Source: Entrophospora sp. SA101 (taxonomy: Eukaryota; Glomeromycota; Glomeromycetes; Entrophosporales; Entrophosporaceae). From it: a stretch of DNA of 45,894 nt. The notes under the pieces were generated by a model. The model was not told the origin of the DNA. It ran no database searches and worked only from the letters and a program-made list of their open reading frames with translations. Positions 1 to 10,738 of the stretch are shown here, in pieces; position 1 is the first letter of the stretch, and the number at the start of each line of letters is the position of its first letter. The translations under genes were made by a program, and so were the position numbers. The stretch lies in contig CAUDNR010004572.1 in NCBI GenBank assembly GCA_958430865.1, positions 1-45,894 of the forward strand. Reading direction: 5' to 3'.

Positions 1-872
1 ATTTTAACTTTGAAATATATTTTTTAAAAAAAAATTAATGGACAATTTGGATTCCGTGATCTCTTAAATTTTAATAATAATAAGTTTGATATCCCGGATC
101 TACATAACAAATTTCTATCGTTGATCGGCGGACCACCAATTAAAATTTTTTAGGAGGTTGCGAAATCAATCTTTTATACATATTTCCGAACATAATAAAT
201 TTAATAGGAATGCAAATGTATTTCTTCACACTAGATAATAAATGATATAAGCGATGATATAAAAATGATGAGATAAATAAATACAGATGTATTTGTTCAT
301 GATTAGACAAGAATGTTCTCTAAATTCTGATGATATAACTGATGAGATAATAATATATTAATGCATTATTCATGATAAATCATCAAATGATTAAAGCGAA
401 AAAAGTTCTCTTTTAAAGTTAATTGACAAGAAAAAATGGATGTATGATCTGATGGAGGTAATAAAATATGAATGTAGCGAGAATGCTCTCTTGCTTCTAA
501 ATGATAGTTTTTTTACATCTATATTTTTATTACTAAAATAGTAATAGTAATGATGACCCTTCACATAATAAATATCACGTGAGACCGACTTATCGTGAAT
601 TCATTTAATTATACTTGGGCTAAGTGATTGACCGGACTTAGCGCTCATCGCGACTTTATATAGATCGCCGACTTATCGAGTTTACATATGTATTTATGGT
701 GTGGCTTGAGATTATTTTTGGCAAATTGATATAACTAAATTTGTAAAAATGCTATCCTGCAAAAGAGAATCAAATAAAAAAGGTGATAAAAAACTTTTTA
801 GGTTAATTTTTGTTTTTTTAAAATTTTTTTTCATCATTCATCCCAACAACAAATTTTTCATTCTATATAAAG
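1..872. other. AT-rich upstream intergenic region
   Basis: No coding frame is supportable here. The last 100 bases before the BTB gene hold T/A tracts and a short leader ending directly at its ATG. A stretch around 545-690 is less AT-rich and repeats short phrases such as 'gacttatcg', which suggests old repeat DNA. I could not assign it to a family. Confidence 0.5.
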
Positions 873-2566
873 ATGTCTGGAGGATTTTTATCTTTGGAAA
901 GTTTGAATGCGTTATTTAAAAGCATCATGGATATTTATGAAGATGCTTTACCATTAAAGCATATCAGTAAGACCTTAAATGATTTTACTGAATTGCTTAA
1001 CGGTTCAGATTTTTATGATGTAGAAATTAAAGTTGGTGGTGGAGTGGATGGTGATGAAGGAGATGTTAAAATGTATAAGGCTCATTCAATCATTTTGAAA
1101 GCAAGATCTCCATACTTTAGGGCAGCATTATCAAATAATTGGATAAAAAGATCCGAGAATGGGATAATTTTATTTGAAAAAAAAAATATTTCTTCAAATA
1201 TATTTGGGATTCTTTTAACGTAAGATTGATTTGATTTGATTTATTGCTTGATTGGTTGGTTAATTGGCTGTAATAAGTAAAAAATTTTATATATAATTAT
1301 TATTTTAAAAACATCAACATTATCAATAACGCCATCATCATCATTATTTTTATTTATAAAAAAAAAAGATATATTTACAATGGAACCATAAATGTGAATA
1401 AATTAAATCCAGATGAGATTTTTGAACTCCTCATAGCATGTGATGAATTAAACATCAACGAATTAATTGATGATTTGCAAAACTATTTAATCGTTAAAGA
1501 GGATAAGTGGATTCAACAGAATCTGATTGATGTTTACAGAGAATCGTCTGAGCATCAATCATTCACTTTGCTTCAAAGTTTTTTTGATAGAAATCCAGAA
1601 ATCTTTTTAAAATCTAGTGAATTGCCGTCAATTGACAAACCATTATTAAAAACCATAATTGGCAAAGACGATATAGAAATGGACGAAGTTGATATTTTTG
1701 ATTGCTTGATTAAATGGGGATTAGGACAATATGAAAGATTGAAAAACAAAAATTTTTTGGAGTGGAACAAGGAAGATTACGCAAAATTGAAAGTTGACTT
1801 GGAAGATGTTGTGCCATTAATAAGATTTAATGAGATTTCTACCAGAGATTTTTATCATAAAATCAAGCCATATAAAAAGGCAATTAATAAAGGTATATAT
1901 GAAGAGCTTCTTAAATATTATGTTACAGATGAATGGCAACCCAAATTATTACCACAGAATACTCCAAGAACCGGAGCAGGTAAATTGTTGACCCCAGAAA
2001 TGAAATGTTTAATCACAGGTTGGATAAATGGAAAAGATTATAACCAATACAATTTACCATACAAGTTCAAATTAATTTTTTCTGGGATCAGGGATGAATT
2101 TTCTAGATTTGTTTTCGAAGAAAAGTGCTATGATATTGAAAAAACCGTTTCGATTATTAAACTCAAAGAAACAAACGAATTAGTAGGAGGATATAATCCT
2201 GTTACTTGGAATCTTGATGAAAGAGATGAAGTTGAAGGTTATTCGATTGAATCGGACAAAAGCTTCATTTTTAAGATTGACAAAAATCAAATAAATAATT
2301 CAACCATAAGTCGAATTAGAAATTCTAAATATGCAATGTATCATTCTAAGCCAACTTTTAAGCATAGTTCGGACGATATGGTGTTTAAAGAAGGTTCTAT
2401 TAATTTTTGTGATTTACGAGTGTATAATTTTAGTGAAACTGAAGCCTATTGTTATTATAATTTCCAAAATTATTCTTACGAATGTGGCTTGAATCTTAGA
2501 AATAATGACAAAGAAGTTCATTTAATAGAAGAACTAGAGATTTATCGCTTAGTGGGAATACATTAA
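873..2566 (+). CDS. BTB/POZ-BACK-TLDc domain protein, two exons
   Basis: The gene is join(873..1219,1369..2566), giving 514 residues. Exon 1 alone stops shortly after GILLT. Splicing GTAAGA at 1220 to the AG at 1367-1368 restores the BTB phrase LLT-YIYNGTINVNKLNPDEIF in frame, which strongly supports the 149-base intron. Residues about 44-150 form a BTB/POZ fold (FYDVEIKV, then KAHSIILKARSPYFRAAL). Residues about 155-260 look like a BACK helical linker. A TLDc domain follows from about 322 to the end (KFKLIFSGIRDEFSRFVFEE, then ELVGGYNP). This architecture is greatly expanded in Rhizophagus. BTB proteins commonly act as cullin-3 adaptors and TLDc domains are linked to V-ATPase and oxidative-stress roles, but the function of this copy is not shown. 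All domains are complete, so it looks functional. Confidence 0.9.
1220..1368 (+). other. Intron of the BTB-TLDc gene
   Basis: A 149-base GT-AG intron with donor GTAAGA and an acceptor in an A-rich tract (aaaaaaag). Its removal joins AC|A to make Thr117 and keeps the BTB domain continuous. The phase and the restored family motif make this call secure. Confidence 0.85.
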
Positions 2567-2853
2567 TTTTTTTTTGGGGGGGGGTAAAAAAAATTCTTTT
2601 ATTTATTTTTATATTTATTTTTTATATTTTTTCAACAAGTGACATTTATTCTATTAATAAATATTCATTCTCCAATTTACTATTGGAAAACCAAAAATCC
2701 AATGAATAATCCATTATTTGATGAAAATTTCCATGATTTGCAACCGTGACAAAGTCTATCTTTCCCTGTAATCTTTCAATGATTTTTTCCATGAATATGA
2801 ACATTTCTGGAGAAAACATGGAATTTTTAAATCACGGATCAGTTTTTTTTACA
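2567..2853. other. 3' flank of the BTB-TLDc gene
   Basis: A T8G8-like homopolymer pair (2568-2584) follows the stop codon almost immediately. The rest is AT-rich with no supportable frame. Confidence 0.4.
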
Positions 2854-3366
2854 TGGTTGGTTTAGTACAGCAGATTGGTTCATAGTTATTATTATTGCCC
2901 ATAATTTTGCCATTTATAGTCACATAACCTTTTCATTGACGTCAGACGATGGGGATTGACTTTACAAATGAAACACTGTTTAAATATTTATTTATTTATC
3001 CGGTAAACGAATCGTAAATATTCAAATTAAATGTTCGCTTTTAAAATTGTAAATTGTTGAAAAAAGGTCGATAGTTTTGCGTATTGTAATAAGACACAAT
3101 TATCAACTCGCGTTTCTGCCAAAAGTAATAAAAAGTGTGTAGCTTTATATTTATAGACGGTTGAGATATCAGTTTTGTGTAATTGGAGTTTGTTTGATAA
3201 TAATATTGAATAAATATAAATACAAAACTCGGCACCTTTTCCCTTTATTATACGGATTTGAGGATCAATGTTCCGAATAATTAACTCTTGAGAAGTAGGA
3301 TGACAATACGGTCGAACCTTGTCATGGCAGATCTTGCCACAACGGACTATAATTAAATTCTTGTCA
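2854..3366 (+). repeat. 513-bp perfect direct repeat, copy 1
   Basis: Every base I compared from 2854 to 3366 matches 4350 to 4862 (offset 1496). The flanking bases differ immediately on the left. On the right the match drops from perfect to diverged in the middle of a MITE. The short open frames inside both copies are chance frames with no recognisable product. Confidence 0.9.
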
Positions 3367-3492
3367 CGAAATTATTGCCATATTAATATAAAACATATCA
3401 AAATCCGTTGTGGCGAGATTAGTAATCTTGCCACAACGGGATTTTAAATAAAATTTTCTTATGTATCCATCCGCTGTGGCAAGGTTTGACTG
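3309..3492 (+). mobile_element. TA-flanked MITE (pogo/mariner-like), copy 1
   Basis: A 184-bp element flanked by TA on both sides (3307-3308 and 3493-3494). The left terminus CGGTCGAACCTTG is the imperfect inverse of the right terminus CAAGGTTTGACTG. Inside, CCGTTGTGGCGAGATTA and TAATCTTGCCACAACGG (about 3403-3440) form an almost perfect hairpin. TA target duplication and CAGTCRAACC-type ends are characteristic of the pogo/Tigger/mariner superfamily. No coding capacity. Confidence 0.7.
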
Positions 3493-3535
3493 TATTCGTA
3501 TGTTGAGACAATTATTACCGAGTTCTGGTTATAAT

Positions 3536-4200
3536 ACAGTTAACCTCGTTTCAACGAACGAATTTTTGTTTGAATTTTAAGAATTTTTTTTATTAATAAA
3601 CAGATTTTGTATTACAGCAACAACGAATTTTTAATATATATATATATTTTTTTAATTTAAATTGATTGATATGCAAAATATAAAATCATTTACAGTGCGC
3701 AACTCCCCGCCGTTTTACCATAAATGATATTCTTTTGGAGCGACTTGGCATCGTACGATTTTTTATTAATAATTACTAATCGCGTTTCAACGAATTCACG
3801 TGATAATTGATTTGTAACAGTAGTGTTACGCCAACGAAAATAGAAAAATATTTCAAGCAATTAAAATAATGAAATCGAAATTTTGATCAGTGAATTACCT
3901 TTTTCTTCACCATTATCGGCAGAAGAATATATTTCGATCGATAATGGAGAAGAAGAAATTATTTCTTTATTGAAGAAGAAAAAACTGGAGAAAGCGGTAC
4001 ATAAACAACATCTGAAACTCCTACAGTTTCAACTAATGCTTGCTGCTGGCGCCTTTGGAAACAGCGTACAATGAATTTAAAAACCAACCAAACATATACT
4101 AGTAGTATTACATCATTTTTCAACATTTTTGATACTAACACATTTTATGTTATTTTTTAATAAAAAAATTTTTGTCGATCTGATCGTCTCAATAACAATT
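3536..4200 (+). mobile_element. Degraded pogo-like element region
   Basis: Begins with TACAGTTAACCTCGTTTCAACG, which resembles a pogo/Tigger terminal repeat; 'cgcgtttcaacgaattcacg' recurs near 3780. A frame at 3865-4074 (NEIEILISELPFSSPLSAEE and on) is acidic then basic. It resembles the tail that follows the DDE domain in pogo transposases, but the catalytic part is missing. Right-end inverted repeats were not found, so the boundaries are approximate. Confidence 0.35.
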
Positions 4201-4349
4201 TTTTAATAAGTGACCCGGCCAGTCCCATATACAAATTTCATTGCTCATTGGCGCAGATTACTAACATATTAATATCTCGGCAACTATTGTCCAATAATAA
4301 TGAATGTTTACATTTGTACCCTTATTTATATAAAATTAATTCATTGATC

Positions 4350-4862
4350 TGGTTGGTTTAGTACAGCAGATTGGTTCATAGTTATTATTATTGCCCATAA
4401 TTTTGCCATTTATAGTCACATAACCTTTTCATTGACGTCAGACGATGGGGATTGACTTTACAAATGAAACACTGTTTAAATATTTATTTATTTATCCGGT
4501 AAACGAATCGTAAATATTCAAATTAAATGTTCGCTTTTAAAATTGTAAATTGTTGAAAAAAGGTCGATAGTTTTGCGTATTGTAATAAGACACAATTATC
4601 AACTCGCGTTTCTGCCAAAAGTAATAAAAAGTGTGTAGCTTTATATTTATAGACGGTTGAGATATCAGTTTTGTGTAATTGGAGTTTGTTTGATAATAAT
4701 ATTGAATAAATATAAATACAAAACTCGGCACCTTTTCCCTTTATTATACGGATTTGAGGATCAATGTTCCGAATAATTAACTCTTGAGAAGTAGGATGAC
4801 AATACGGTCGAACCTTGTCATGGCAGATCTTGCCACAACGGACTATAATTAAATTCTTGTCA
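4350..4862 (+). repeat. 513-bp perfect direct repeat, copy 2
   Basis: Identical to 2854-3366. It lies 983 bp downstream in the same orientation, separated by the pogo-like debris. Total identity implies very recent duplication or conversion. Confidence 0.9.
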
Positions 4863-4994
4863 TAATAACAAATAATAATATTAATATTAATATAATAAAA
4901 ATCCGGCATGGAAACTAATCTTGCCACAATAACGACGGATTTTAAATAAAATTTCTTATGTGCCCCGTTCATCCTCTGCGACAAGGTTTGGCTA
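4805..4994 (+). mobile_element. TA-flanked MITE, copy 2
   Basis: A 190-bp relative of the element at 3309, with TA at 4803-4804 and 4995-4996. Its left 58 bases are identical to copy 1. The right part keeps recognisable pieces (TAATCTTGCCACAA, GATTTTAAATAAAAT) but has many substitutions and indels. Confidence 0.6.
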
Positions 4995-4996
4995 TA

Positions 4997-5894
4997 GTAG
5001 TATCATTGAAGTAGTTATAGAATTGTAAAATCGTAATAAACTTGCATTATTTAGTCTAAAACTTAGCACGCCTTGTTATTTCAAGCTTACATTACAAAAA
5101 CTTTATGTAGTGTATCTCATGAACATGAAAATGAACATATGTCAGATATATTTATGTTTACATCGTAGATATTTTAAGGAAGATTTTAAATTTTTTTTGG
5201 TTTGTTTAATTTACAATATAATCGATTTAGATGATGGATACACTAATCACTTAATATGATGTTTTATTCTTTAATTTACATTAGATCCTAGTAATGTTAA
5301 TTAGTTTTTGTTCGTATTATTCTCCCCAGATGGTAGAATTTCTTTTAAAATGTTAGTTCTGTGTCAGATGGTAGATCTTCTGGTATTGGTGTCTTTTGAA
5401 CATGCAGTGATTAAATCATTTCCTAAAAATTTTTTGAAATAAGTGAGCAAATTATGGAAACACTAAAAAAGAAAAGTAACTTCCCAAATATAAATGCATA
5501 AAAAGACGCAATAATGCCATAATAGCCAAAATGACTTTCTATTGTGGTTATAATCTATTTATCCGAATGATGAATATACATAATAATGATTATTCAAAAA
5601 AAAAAAAAAAATTTTTAAATATTATTACTTATAGCATTACTCCTATTATTATTTGTAAAATTGCTAACAAGGACACAATAAATTTTTATCGTGATGAAGC
5701 TGATTTGACTTAGCCGGCTGATTTTCTTTTTTTGTAAAAAAATTCAGAAGTCTTGTTTTTTAACAAAGATAAATGTATCTTTTTGATATCAAACAGTTGA
5801 GAATTTTATTAGCTAACTTTTTATTTCGATTGCTTAAAATCAGGAATGGAAAAGTTTATCCACTTGTTTAGTAAAATCAAAAAAAAAAGTAGTT
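4997..5894. other. Gene-free stretch before the hAT remnant
   Basis: AT-rich sequence. The only longer frame (5531-5713) crosses an A14 tract and has no recognisable protein features, so I do not call a gene. Confidence 0.4.
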
Positions 5895-6062
5895 TTACCA
5901 AGTCTTGCTGTGCAAGCAAGAATTTACTTAGCAGTACCGCCAAGTTCAGCGCCATCTGAGAGGTTGTTTTATCAGCTGGGAATGTATTATATACAAGAAA
6001 AAAGACTTGGTAAAATAGTATTCATAATCTTCTATTTTAAAAGAAAATTCAAAACCTTTTGA
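5895..6062 (+). pseudogene. hAT transposase C-terminal dimerisation-domain remnant
   Basis: The frame reads LPSLAVQARIYLAVPPSSAP, then SERLFYQLGMYYIQEKRLGK, and ends at TGA 6060. This matches the conserved hAT C-terminal block (A..YL.IP.SSAPSERLFS..G....KR). Only this roughly 55-residue tail is present. The zinc finger and DDE catalytic regions are absent upstream, so this is a dead fragment. Confidence 0.75.
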
Positions 6063-6357
6063 ATGATCTTATTAGATTTTTGATAATAAATAATTGATTT
6101 TTGATATAAATATATATTATTTATCCAAGATAAAAGATTTATACAAGTCCTTAGCTGTCTTGGCCAGCCAGCCAAGGTTTTAACGGCTGATACCACTAAA
6201 TTTTTAGCTACAGACATAAAAATAGCATTGAATGAAATTTGAACCATAATTTTTCAATTAAGTCGCTAACATAGTAAAACTTTTTGATAAACAAAGAATC
6301 AAAAAAATAATCGTTTAGTTTTAAAATATAGTAATAGGCCATGAGTACACATGGAGG
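6063..6357. other. Spacer with a GC-richer palindrome
   Basis: Contains the palindromic phrase CTTGGCCAGCCAGCCAAG (about 6158-6175) in otherwise AT-rich sequence. No supportable gene. Confidence 0.35.
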
Positions 6358-6454
6358 TTTATTAGGAAAATGCGAGGGCGAATTGCCTATTAAAAGTTTC
6401 TATTTATATATATATTTGATCAGTTATTTTGATGATCAATCTGCTGTTTCAGAA

Positions 6455-7369
6455 ATGAAGAAAATTGTAATTGTAAAAGAGTTTTATGAAATATCAGACA
6501 CCATTTCCCTAACTGCTTCCGAAAACAAAATTGTGCAACATGCTGAATTGCCCACGGTGAAGAACGAGCTTTCAGTGACTCTATATCTGAAACTTAAAAG
6601 TATTAGTTCTGATTGGCCCTGCATCTTTCGTAAAGGTTGGTTTTTGCAAGAATGAGTTCTGAACATCCCCAAGAATGCATTATTTAGTTGTCTAACACTG
6701 GTAAAAAAAATCGAATTTGACTTGGGTTAAACATTTGTTAAGATGTACAGTTTTCTGTCATCTCAACAAGCGTTGTAACTATTGTTTAATTTATTTTCTT
6801 TTACCAGTGTAAACTGGCGCTTTTCAAACTGAATAAAATATACACACCTTTAGGAATTTACGGTTCCACCCGTACTCCTGGTCTCTGGTTGACATCAAAT
6901 AATAAACTGCATCCTCGTTTCACAGGTAACTGGAATTGGAATGCTGGAATTGATGAGCTTGCTACTGAACTTTCATTGAATAAATGGTACCATATAAGTT
7001 ACACCCTTTCTGATTCTGAAAAGAGACTAGACATCTACATAGATGGTTTATGGGTCGGATTCTATGGCATCCAGGAAGTTCAAACACAAAAGGTTCTGTT
7101 CAATACTGAAGAACTGGTAATTGGATCTAATCTTACTGCTGAAATTAGGTACTAGTATTAAGCCAATCTATATTGTAGAAATCACAAAAATGTTAAATGT
7201 CCATTTTTATTAAATAGGAATTTTCGGTATTTTAACTGGCGTCTTACTCCTGAAGAAGTGGGGGAAAACATTTTGGTAGGATACTTTTAGACTTTTGCAT
7301 TTCTAGAATTTTTATTCATTTGCTCACAATAGTCATCCTTATTTTTAGCAACAAGGAGCCTTTAAATGA
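6455..7369 (+). CDS. LamG-like (concanavalin A-like fold) protein, copy A, four exons
   Basis: The gene is join(6455..6635,6854..7148,7218..7275,7349..7369), 184 residues. Every junction is GT-AG and phases agree: AAA G|GA gives KG, AG|G gives R, TTG|CAA gives LQ. Spliced, it reads from MKKIVIVKEFYEISDTISL through KGIYGSTRTPGLWL and LSLNKWYHISYTLSDSEKRL to DIYIDGLWVGFYGIQEV, EIRNFRYFNWRLTPEEV and QQGAFK. The order W-H-I-Y-T, D-I-Y-I-D-G and 'NFRYFNWRLTPEE' is the hallmark of LamG/jellyroll carbohydrate- or protein-binding modules. No signal peptide or catalytic site is visible; it is a single bare module. The open frame continues upstream to 6341, but 6455 matches the start of copy B. Confidence 0.75.
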
Positions 7370-7529
7370 TTTTATTAGGAGAATGTGAAGGCGAATTTGC
7401 TTATTAAAAGTTTCTATTTATATATTTGATCGACCACCCCGACGTTGTATTCAGTAACTTTTATTTTGCATTATATATATAAAAAAGGCCCTGTGAATTA
7501 TTTGATGATCAATCTGCTGTTTTCAGAAA

Positions 7530-8453
7530 ATGAAAAAAGTTGTAAAAGAGTTTTATGAAATATCAGACACCATTTCCATAACTGTTCCTGAAAACAAAAT
7601 CGTGCAACATGCTGAATTGCCCACAGTGAAGGATGAGCTTTCAGTGACTCTACATCTGAAACTTAAAAGCGTTAATTCTGATTGGGCCAAAATCTTTCAT
7701 AAAGGTTGGTTTTTGCAAGAATGAGTTCTGGACGTCCCAAGAATGCATTATTTAGTTGTCCAACATTAGTAAAAAAATCGAATTTGACTTAGGTTAAACA
7801 TTTGTTAAGATATACAATTTTCTATACACTTCAACAAGCGTTTAACTATTGTTTAATTTATTTTCTTTTACCAGTGTAAACTGACGCTTTTCAAACTGAA
7901 TAAAATATACACACCTTTAGGAACTGATCATTCCACCTGTACTCCTGGACTCTGGTTGACACCAAACAATAAACTGCATCCTCGTTTCACAAGTAACTGG
8001 GGTTGGACTATTGGAATTGATGAGATTGCTGCTACTGAGCTTTCGTTGAATAAATGGTACCATATAAGTTACACCCTTTCTGATTCTGAAAAGAGATTAG
8101 ACTTCTACATAGATGGTTTATGGGTCGGATTCTATGGCATCCAGGAAGTACAAATACAAAAGGTTCTATTCAATACTGAACCACTGCTAATTGGATCTAA
8201 TCTTACTGCTGAAATTAGGTACTAGTATTATGAAGTCCATCTATATCGTAGAATTCACAAAAATGTTAAGTGTCCATTTTTATTAAATAGGAATTTTCGG
8301 TATTTTAACTGGCGTCTTACTGCTGAAGAAGTGTGGGAAAACATTTTGGTAGGATACTTTTAGACTTTTGCATTTCTAGAATTTTTATTCAATTGCTCAC
8401 AATAATCACCCTTATTTTTTAAAAATTTTTAGCAACAAGGAGTCTTCAAATGA
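7530..8453 (+). CDS. LamG-like protein, copy B, tandem paralogue
   Basis: The gene is join(7530..7704,7921..8218,8291..8348,8433..8453), 183 residues. It has the same four exons, splice phases and ending (QQGVFK) as copy A, and starts MKKVVKEFYEISDTISI. Differences are mostly substitutions (NWGWTIGIDEIAATEL here, NWNWNAGIDELATEL in copy A) plus a one-codon indel. Both copies keep open frames and all splice sites despite clear intron divergence, which suggests both were under selection after the duplication. Expression as separate genes is inferred from the stop codon ending each unit; a fused two-module transcript is not supported. Confidence 0.7.
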
Positions 8454-8460
8454 TTTTATT

Positions 8461-9994
8461 AGAAAATATGAAAATTTTTAAGAATATTGCATGGTATTAT
8501 ATTAATATATAGTTTAATTAAATTACTAGCAATTTGTCTATAAATTATATTTATTAATAAAATAACCAAATACATCATTGCTATATGATTAATTGAGGTT
8601 TGGGTAGTTAGTGAAGGTAATTTTAGCAATAAAGCACCAGAATATGAAACCCAAAGATAGAACAACTCTTTTAATTATTAACAATCATATATAATTCTTG
8701 TAAATTCAGTTATTAGTTTCATCATCAGGAGATTAAAATGAATAAAAATGATGTTATCTTAACAAATTTATAAGTTTATCAATATGTTATTTTATCTCTA
8801 CAATAAGATTTATATTAAGCAATTATAAAAGGATATTTTTATTTTTATTTATAAATATATGTAAATTTATTTACATGTAAACGAAACTATTATTCTGTAA
8901 TTCTAAATTAAAGATTTTTCTAGAATCCATTAAACCTTCTGCAGGTTCTTTTGTGCTATTATTATTCCATCATCATCAATATCTTTATAATATATTTTTT
9001 TAGTTAAATTATATATGTAATCTGTGTAGAGAATAATGACTTCAAACTTTTGCATTCTCATAACTACATTCTCATCCTTCATTTCAATGCCATTTAGGAT
9101 CTAAAAACAAACTCACAACCGTCATTATATATACATTAAATTCTTTGAAGGGTTACCATTTGGTCATACTTTAGATACAATTTCTGAGACATAAGTATCA
9201 TTATTATCCATTGGTTTAGGCGAATTCTGTCTACACCATAATAGTCAACTTCGTCACATTCTTCAATTGCATCGCATTTATTTTCGGCAAGTGAAGAAAA
9301 GGAAACATTTCCTCATCAAACCTTCTTGAATCTTGTTTGTTCTTTAGTCTAACATTTTAATTTTTTTGGTTCGAAAAAATTTAAGCTCCTGAATTTGACT
9401 ATTTTTTATTATTTGTTGATTAGTAATAAATAATAGAAGTATTATACTATTAGAATACTAGTATCATTTAATTCTAAGTTAATTCTTGTGTGGAGAGATT
9501 AATTTGACTTTCGATTCCCGAAGGAAAATTTCAGACGGGGGGACTAAATTTTCTACTCGCATTACACTTTTTCTCTAGGTTTATCGATCTTTTGGTTGAT
9601 ATTATAAAGCTAATTTTTACAGGTTGACAACATAGTAGAAAGCCAAAGATTAGTCTAGTCGACAACCCATAAAAAATTTTGGTTGTAAAGGTAAGCATTT
9701 TTGTTAAGTTTGTTTTCTATGCATTAATAAAGTATTATTATAAACCTGATGATTCAATTAAACAGTTCTGCTCATACCTTCTTCTGCACTGTATTACTTT
9801 GTTGTTGATTTTCAAATAAACGGTTTTTCATATCGGTCTGAGAGTTGACAATGAACCCTTGGATTACATCAATCGAGTTTACAACTTGTTCAGTTTCCTT
9901 TTTCCATAATTAAATTCTGGAAAAGTACATCTTCACAAATTACCAATTAGTTCATTCCTTTAAAAAAAAAAACATAATATATAATATAAAACTA
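8461..9994. other. Gene-free region, possible old retroelement traces
   Basis: AT-rich. On the minus strand around 9360-9080 a broken frame contains RFDEEMFPFLHLPK, weakly like the end of a copia integrase. Stops and frame breaks are frequent and no other motif was found. Nothing here is annotated as a gene. Confidence 0.3.
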
Positions 9995-10118
9995 GGAGGT
10001 GAGTGTCGAACGTGCAGTTCGTAACCCAGTGCTCCAGCTTGCCGTTGAAAGAATTGGGATGTGCGTCAAACGAGCAGTTTATAACCAGTCGATTAGCAGT
10101 GTTCTAGCTTACCGCTAT
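9995..10118 (-). ncRNA. Two tandem tRNA-like modules (SINE-like)
   Basis: Read on the minus strand, two related units lie head to tail: GCGGTAAGCTAGAACACTGC (then GTTTATAAACTGCTCGTTTGAC-like sequence) and CGGCAAGCTGGAGCACTGGG (then ACGAACTGCACGTTCGACAC). The first parts resemble a tRNA D-arm/A-box and the later GTTCGAC resembles a B-box. They differ by an 11-12 base indel in the anticodon-arm position. A run of ten or more T follows downstream on this strand (about 9972-9962), a possible Pol III terminator. No complete cloverleaf with a 7-bp acceptor stem is evident, so this is not a functional tRNA call. Confidence 0.35.
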
Positions 10119-10738
10119 ATCCGAACTTAATTCCTTCTTCGGCCTTGCAAATTGAGACTTTACCCCCCTCATTCTACCATCTTACTACAATTGATGATCC
10201 TTTTTAGAGTTGACAATGCCTTCTAGATCTTTTTATCCTGTCTAATACTTTCTTAAGAGTAGACCATGCGTGGTTCAATATTCTTGTAATGTTCAACTAT
10301 ATTTTCACATGTCCATCGGCTAATGTTAAACTTGCTGAAAATTCATTGTAAAGAAAAAAATCGGTACAACGATTATATACTTATTACTATTATTTATTTA
10401 TTAAACATTAAATTTTCTCCCGACTCGCGAAATTTTGGCATCAGCGCGTTAATAAACTTTATACAAAACGGACAAAATTTTTGCAAGTTGTAAATAAAAC
10501 GAAAGAATATAACAGGATAAAATTTATTATATATACTTTTCTATATAAAAATGTTAGTCATTTATATAATATATATTAAAAAATAACAATAAATTGATTG
10601 TAAATTATTATAAATCTATAAAAATAAGTATTCCCCAATAAATCTACATAATATAATAAATCATTCAAGTTGTGTAGATTAGAAACCTACCAACATGAAG
10701 ATGGCTTATGATTTGATTGTCACCCGCATTTCAAGCTC
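10119..10738. other. 3' flank of the Asn-rich gene
   Basis: AT-rich, with no open frame worth annotating. The stretch next to the stop codon presumably contains the 3' UTR of the minus-strand gene. Confidence 0.4.

Larger units (their letters stand above)
6358..8460 (+). repeat. Tandem duplication of an about 1.05-kb gene unit
   Basis: Each unit opens with the phrase TTATTAGGAxAATGYGARGGCGAA (6360, 7376) and closes after CAACAAGGAGYCTTYAAATGATTTTATTAG (7349, 8433). The spacer of unit 2 carries an additional roughly 60-base insertion (7438-7500). After unit 2 the leader of a possible third unit decays within about 20 bases. Confidence 0.8.

Noticed and set aside
3041..3235. Identical 64-codon minus-strand frames at 3041 and 4537
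   Set aside because: They are the same repeated DNA, the composition is that of translated AT-rich sequence, and neither has a gene context.
2854..4862. The 513-bp direct repeats begin TG and end CA, like LTRs flanking a 983-bp interior
   Set aside because: The 5 bases outside the two repeats do not match (TTACA and TAATA). Homology also continues past the CA into the MITE halves, and no primer-binding site or gag/pol frame is seen. TG/CA is probably coincidence.
9080..9360. Possible copia-type integrase end (RFDEEMFPF) on the minus strand
   Set aside because: A single weak motif with stops on both sides and no reverse transcriptase or LTR nearby.
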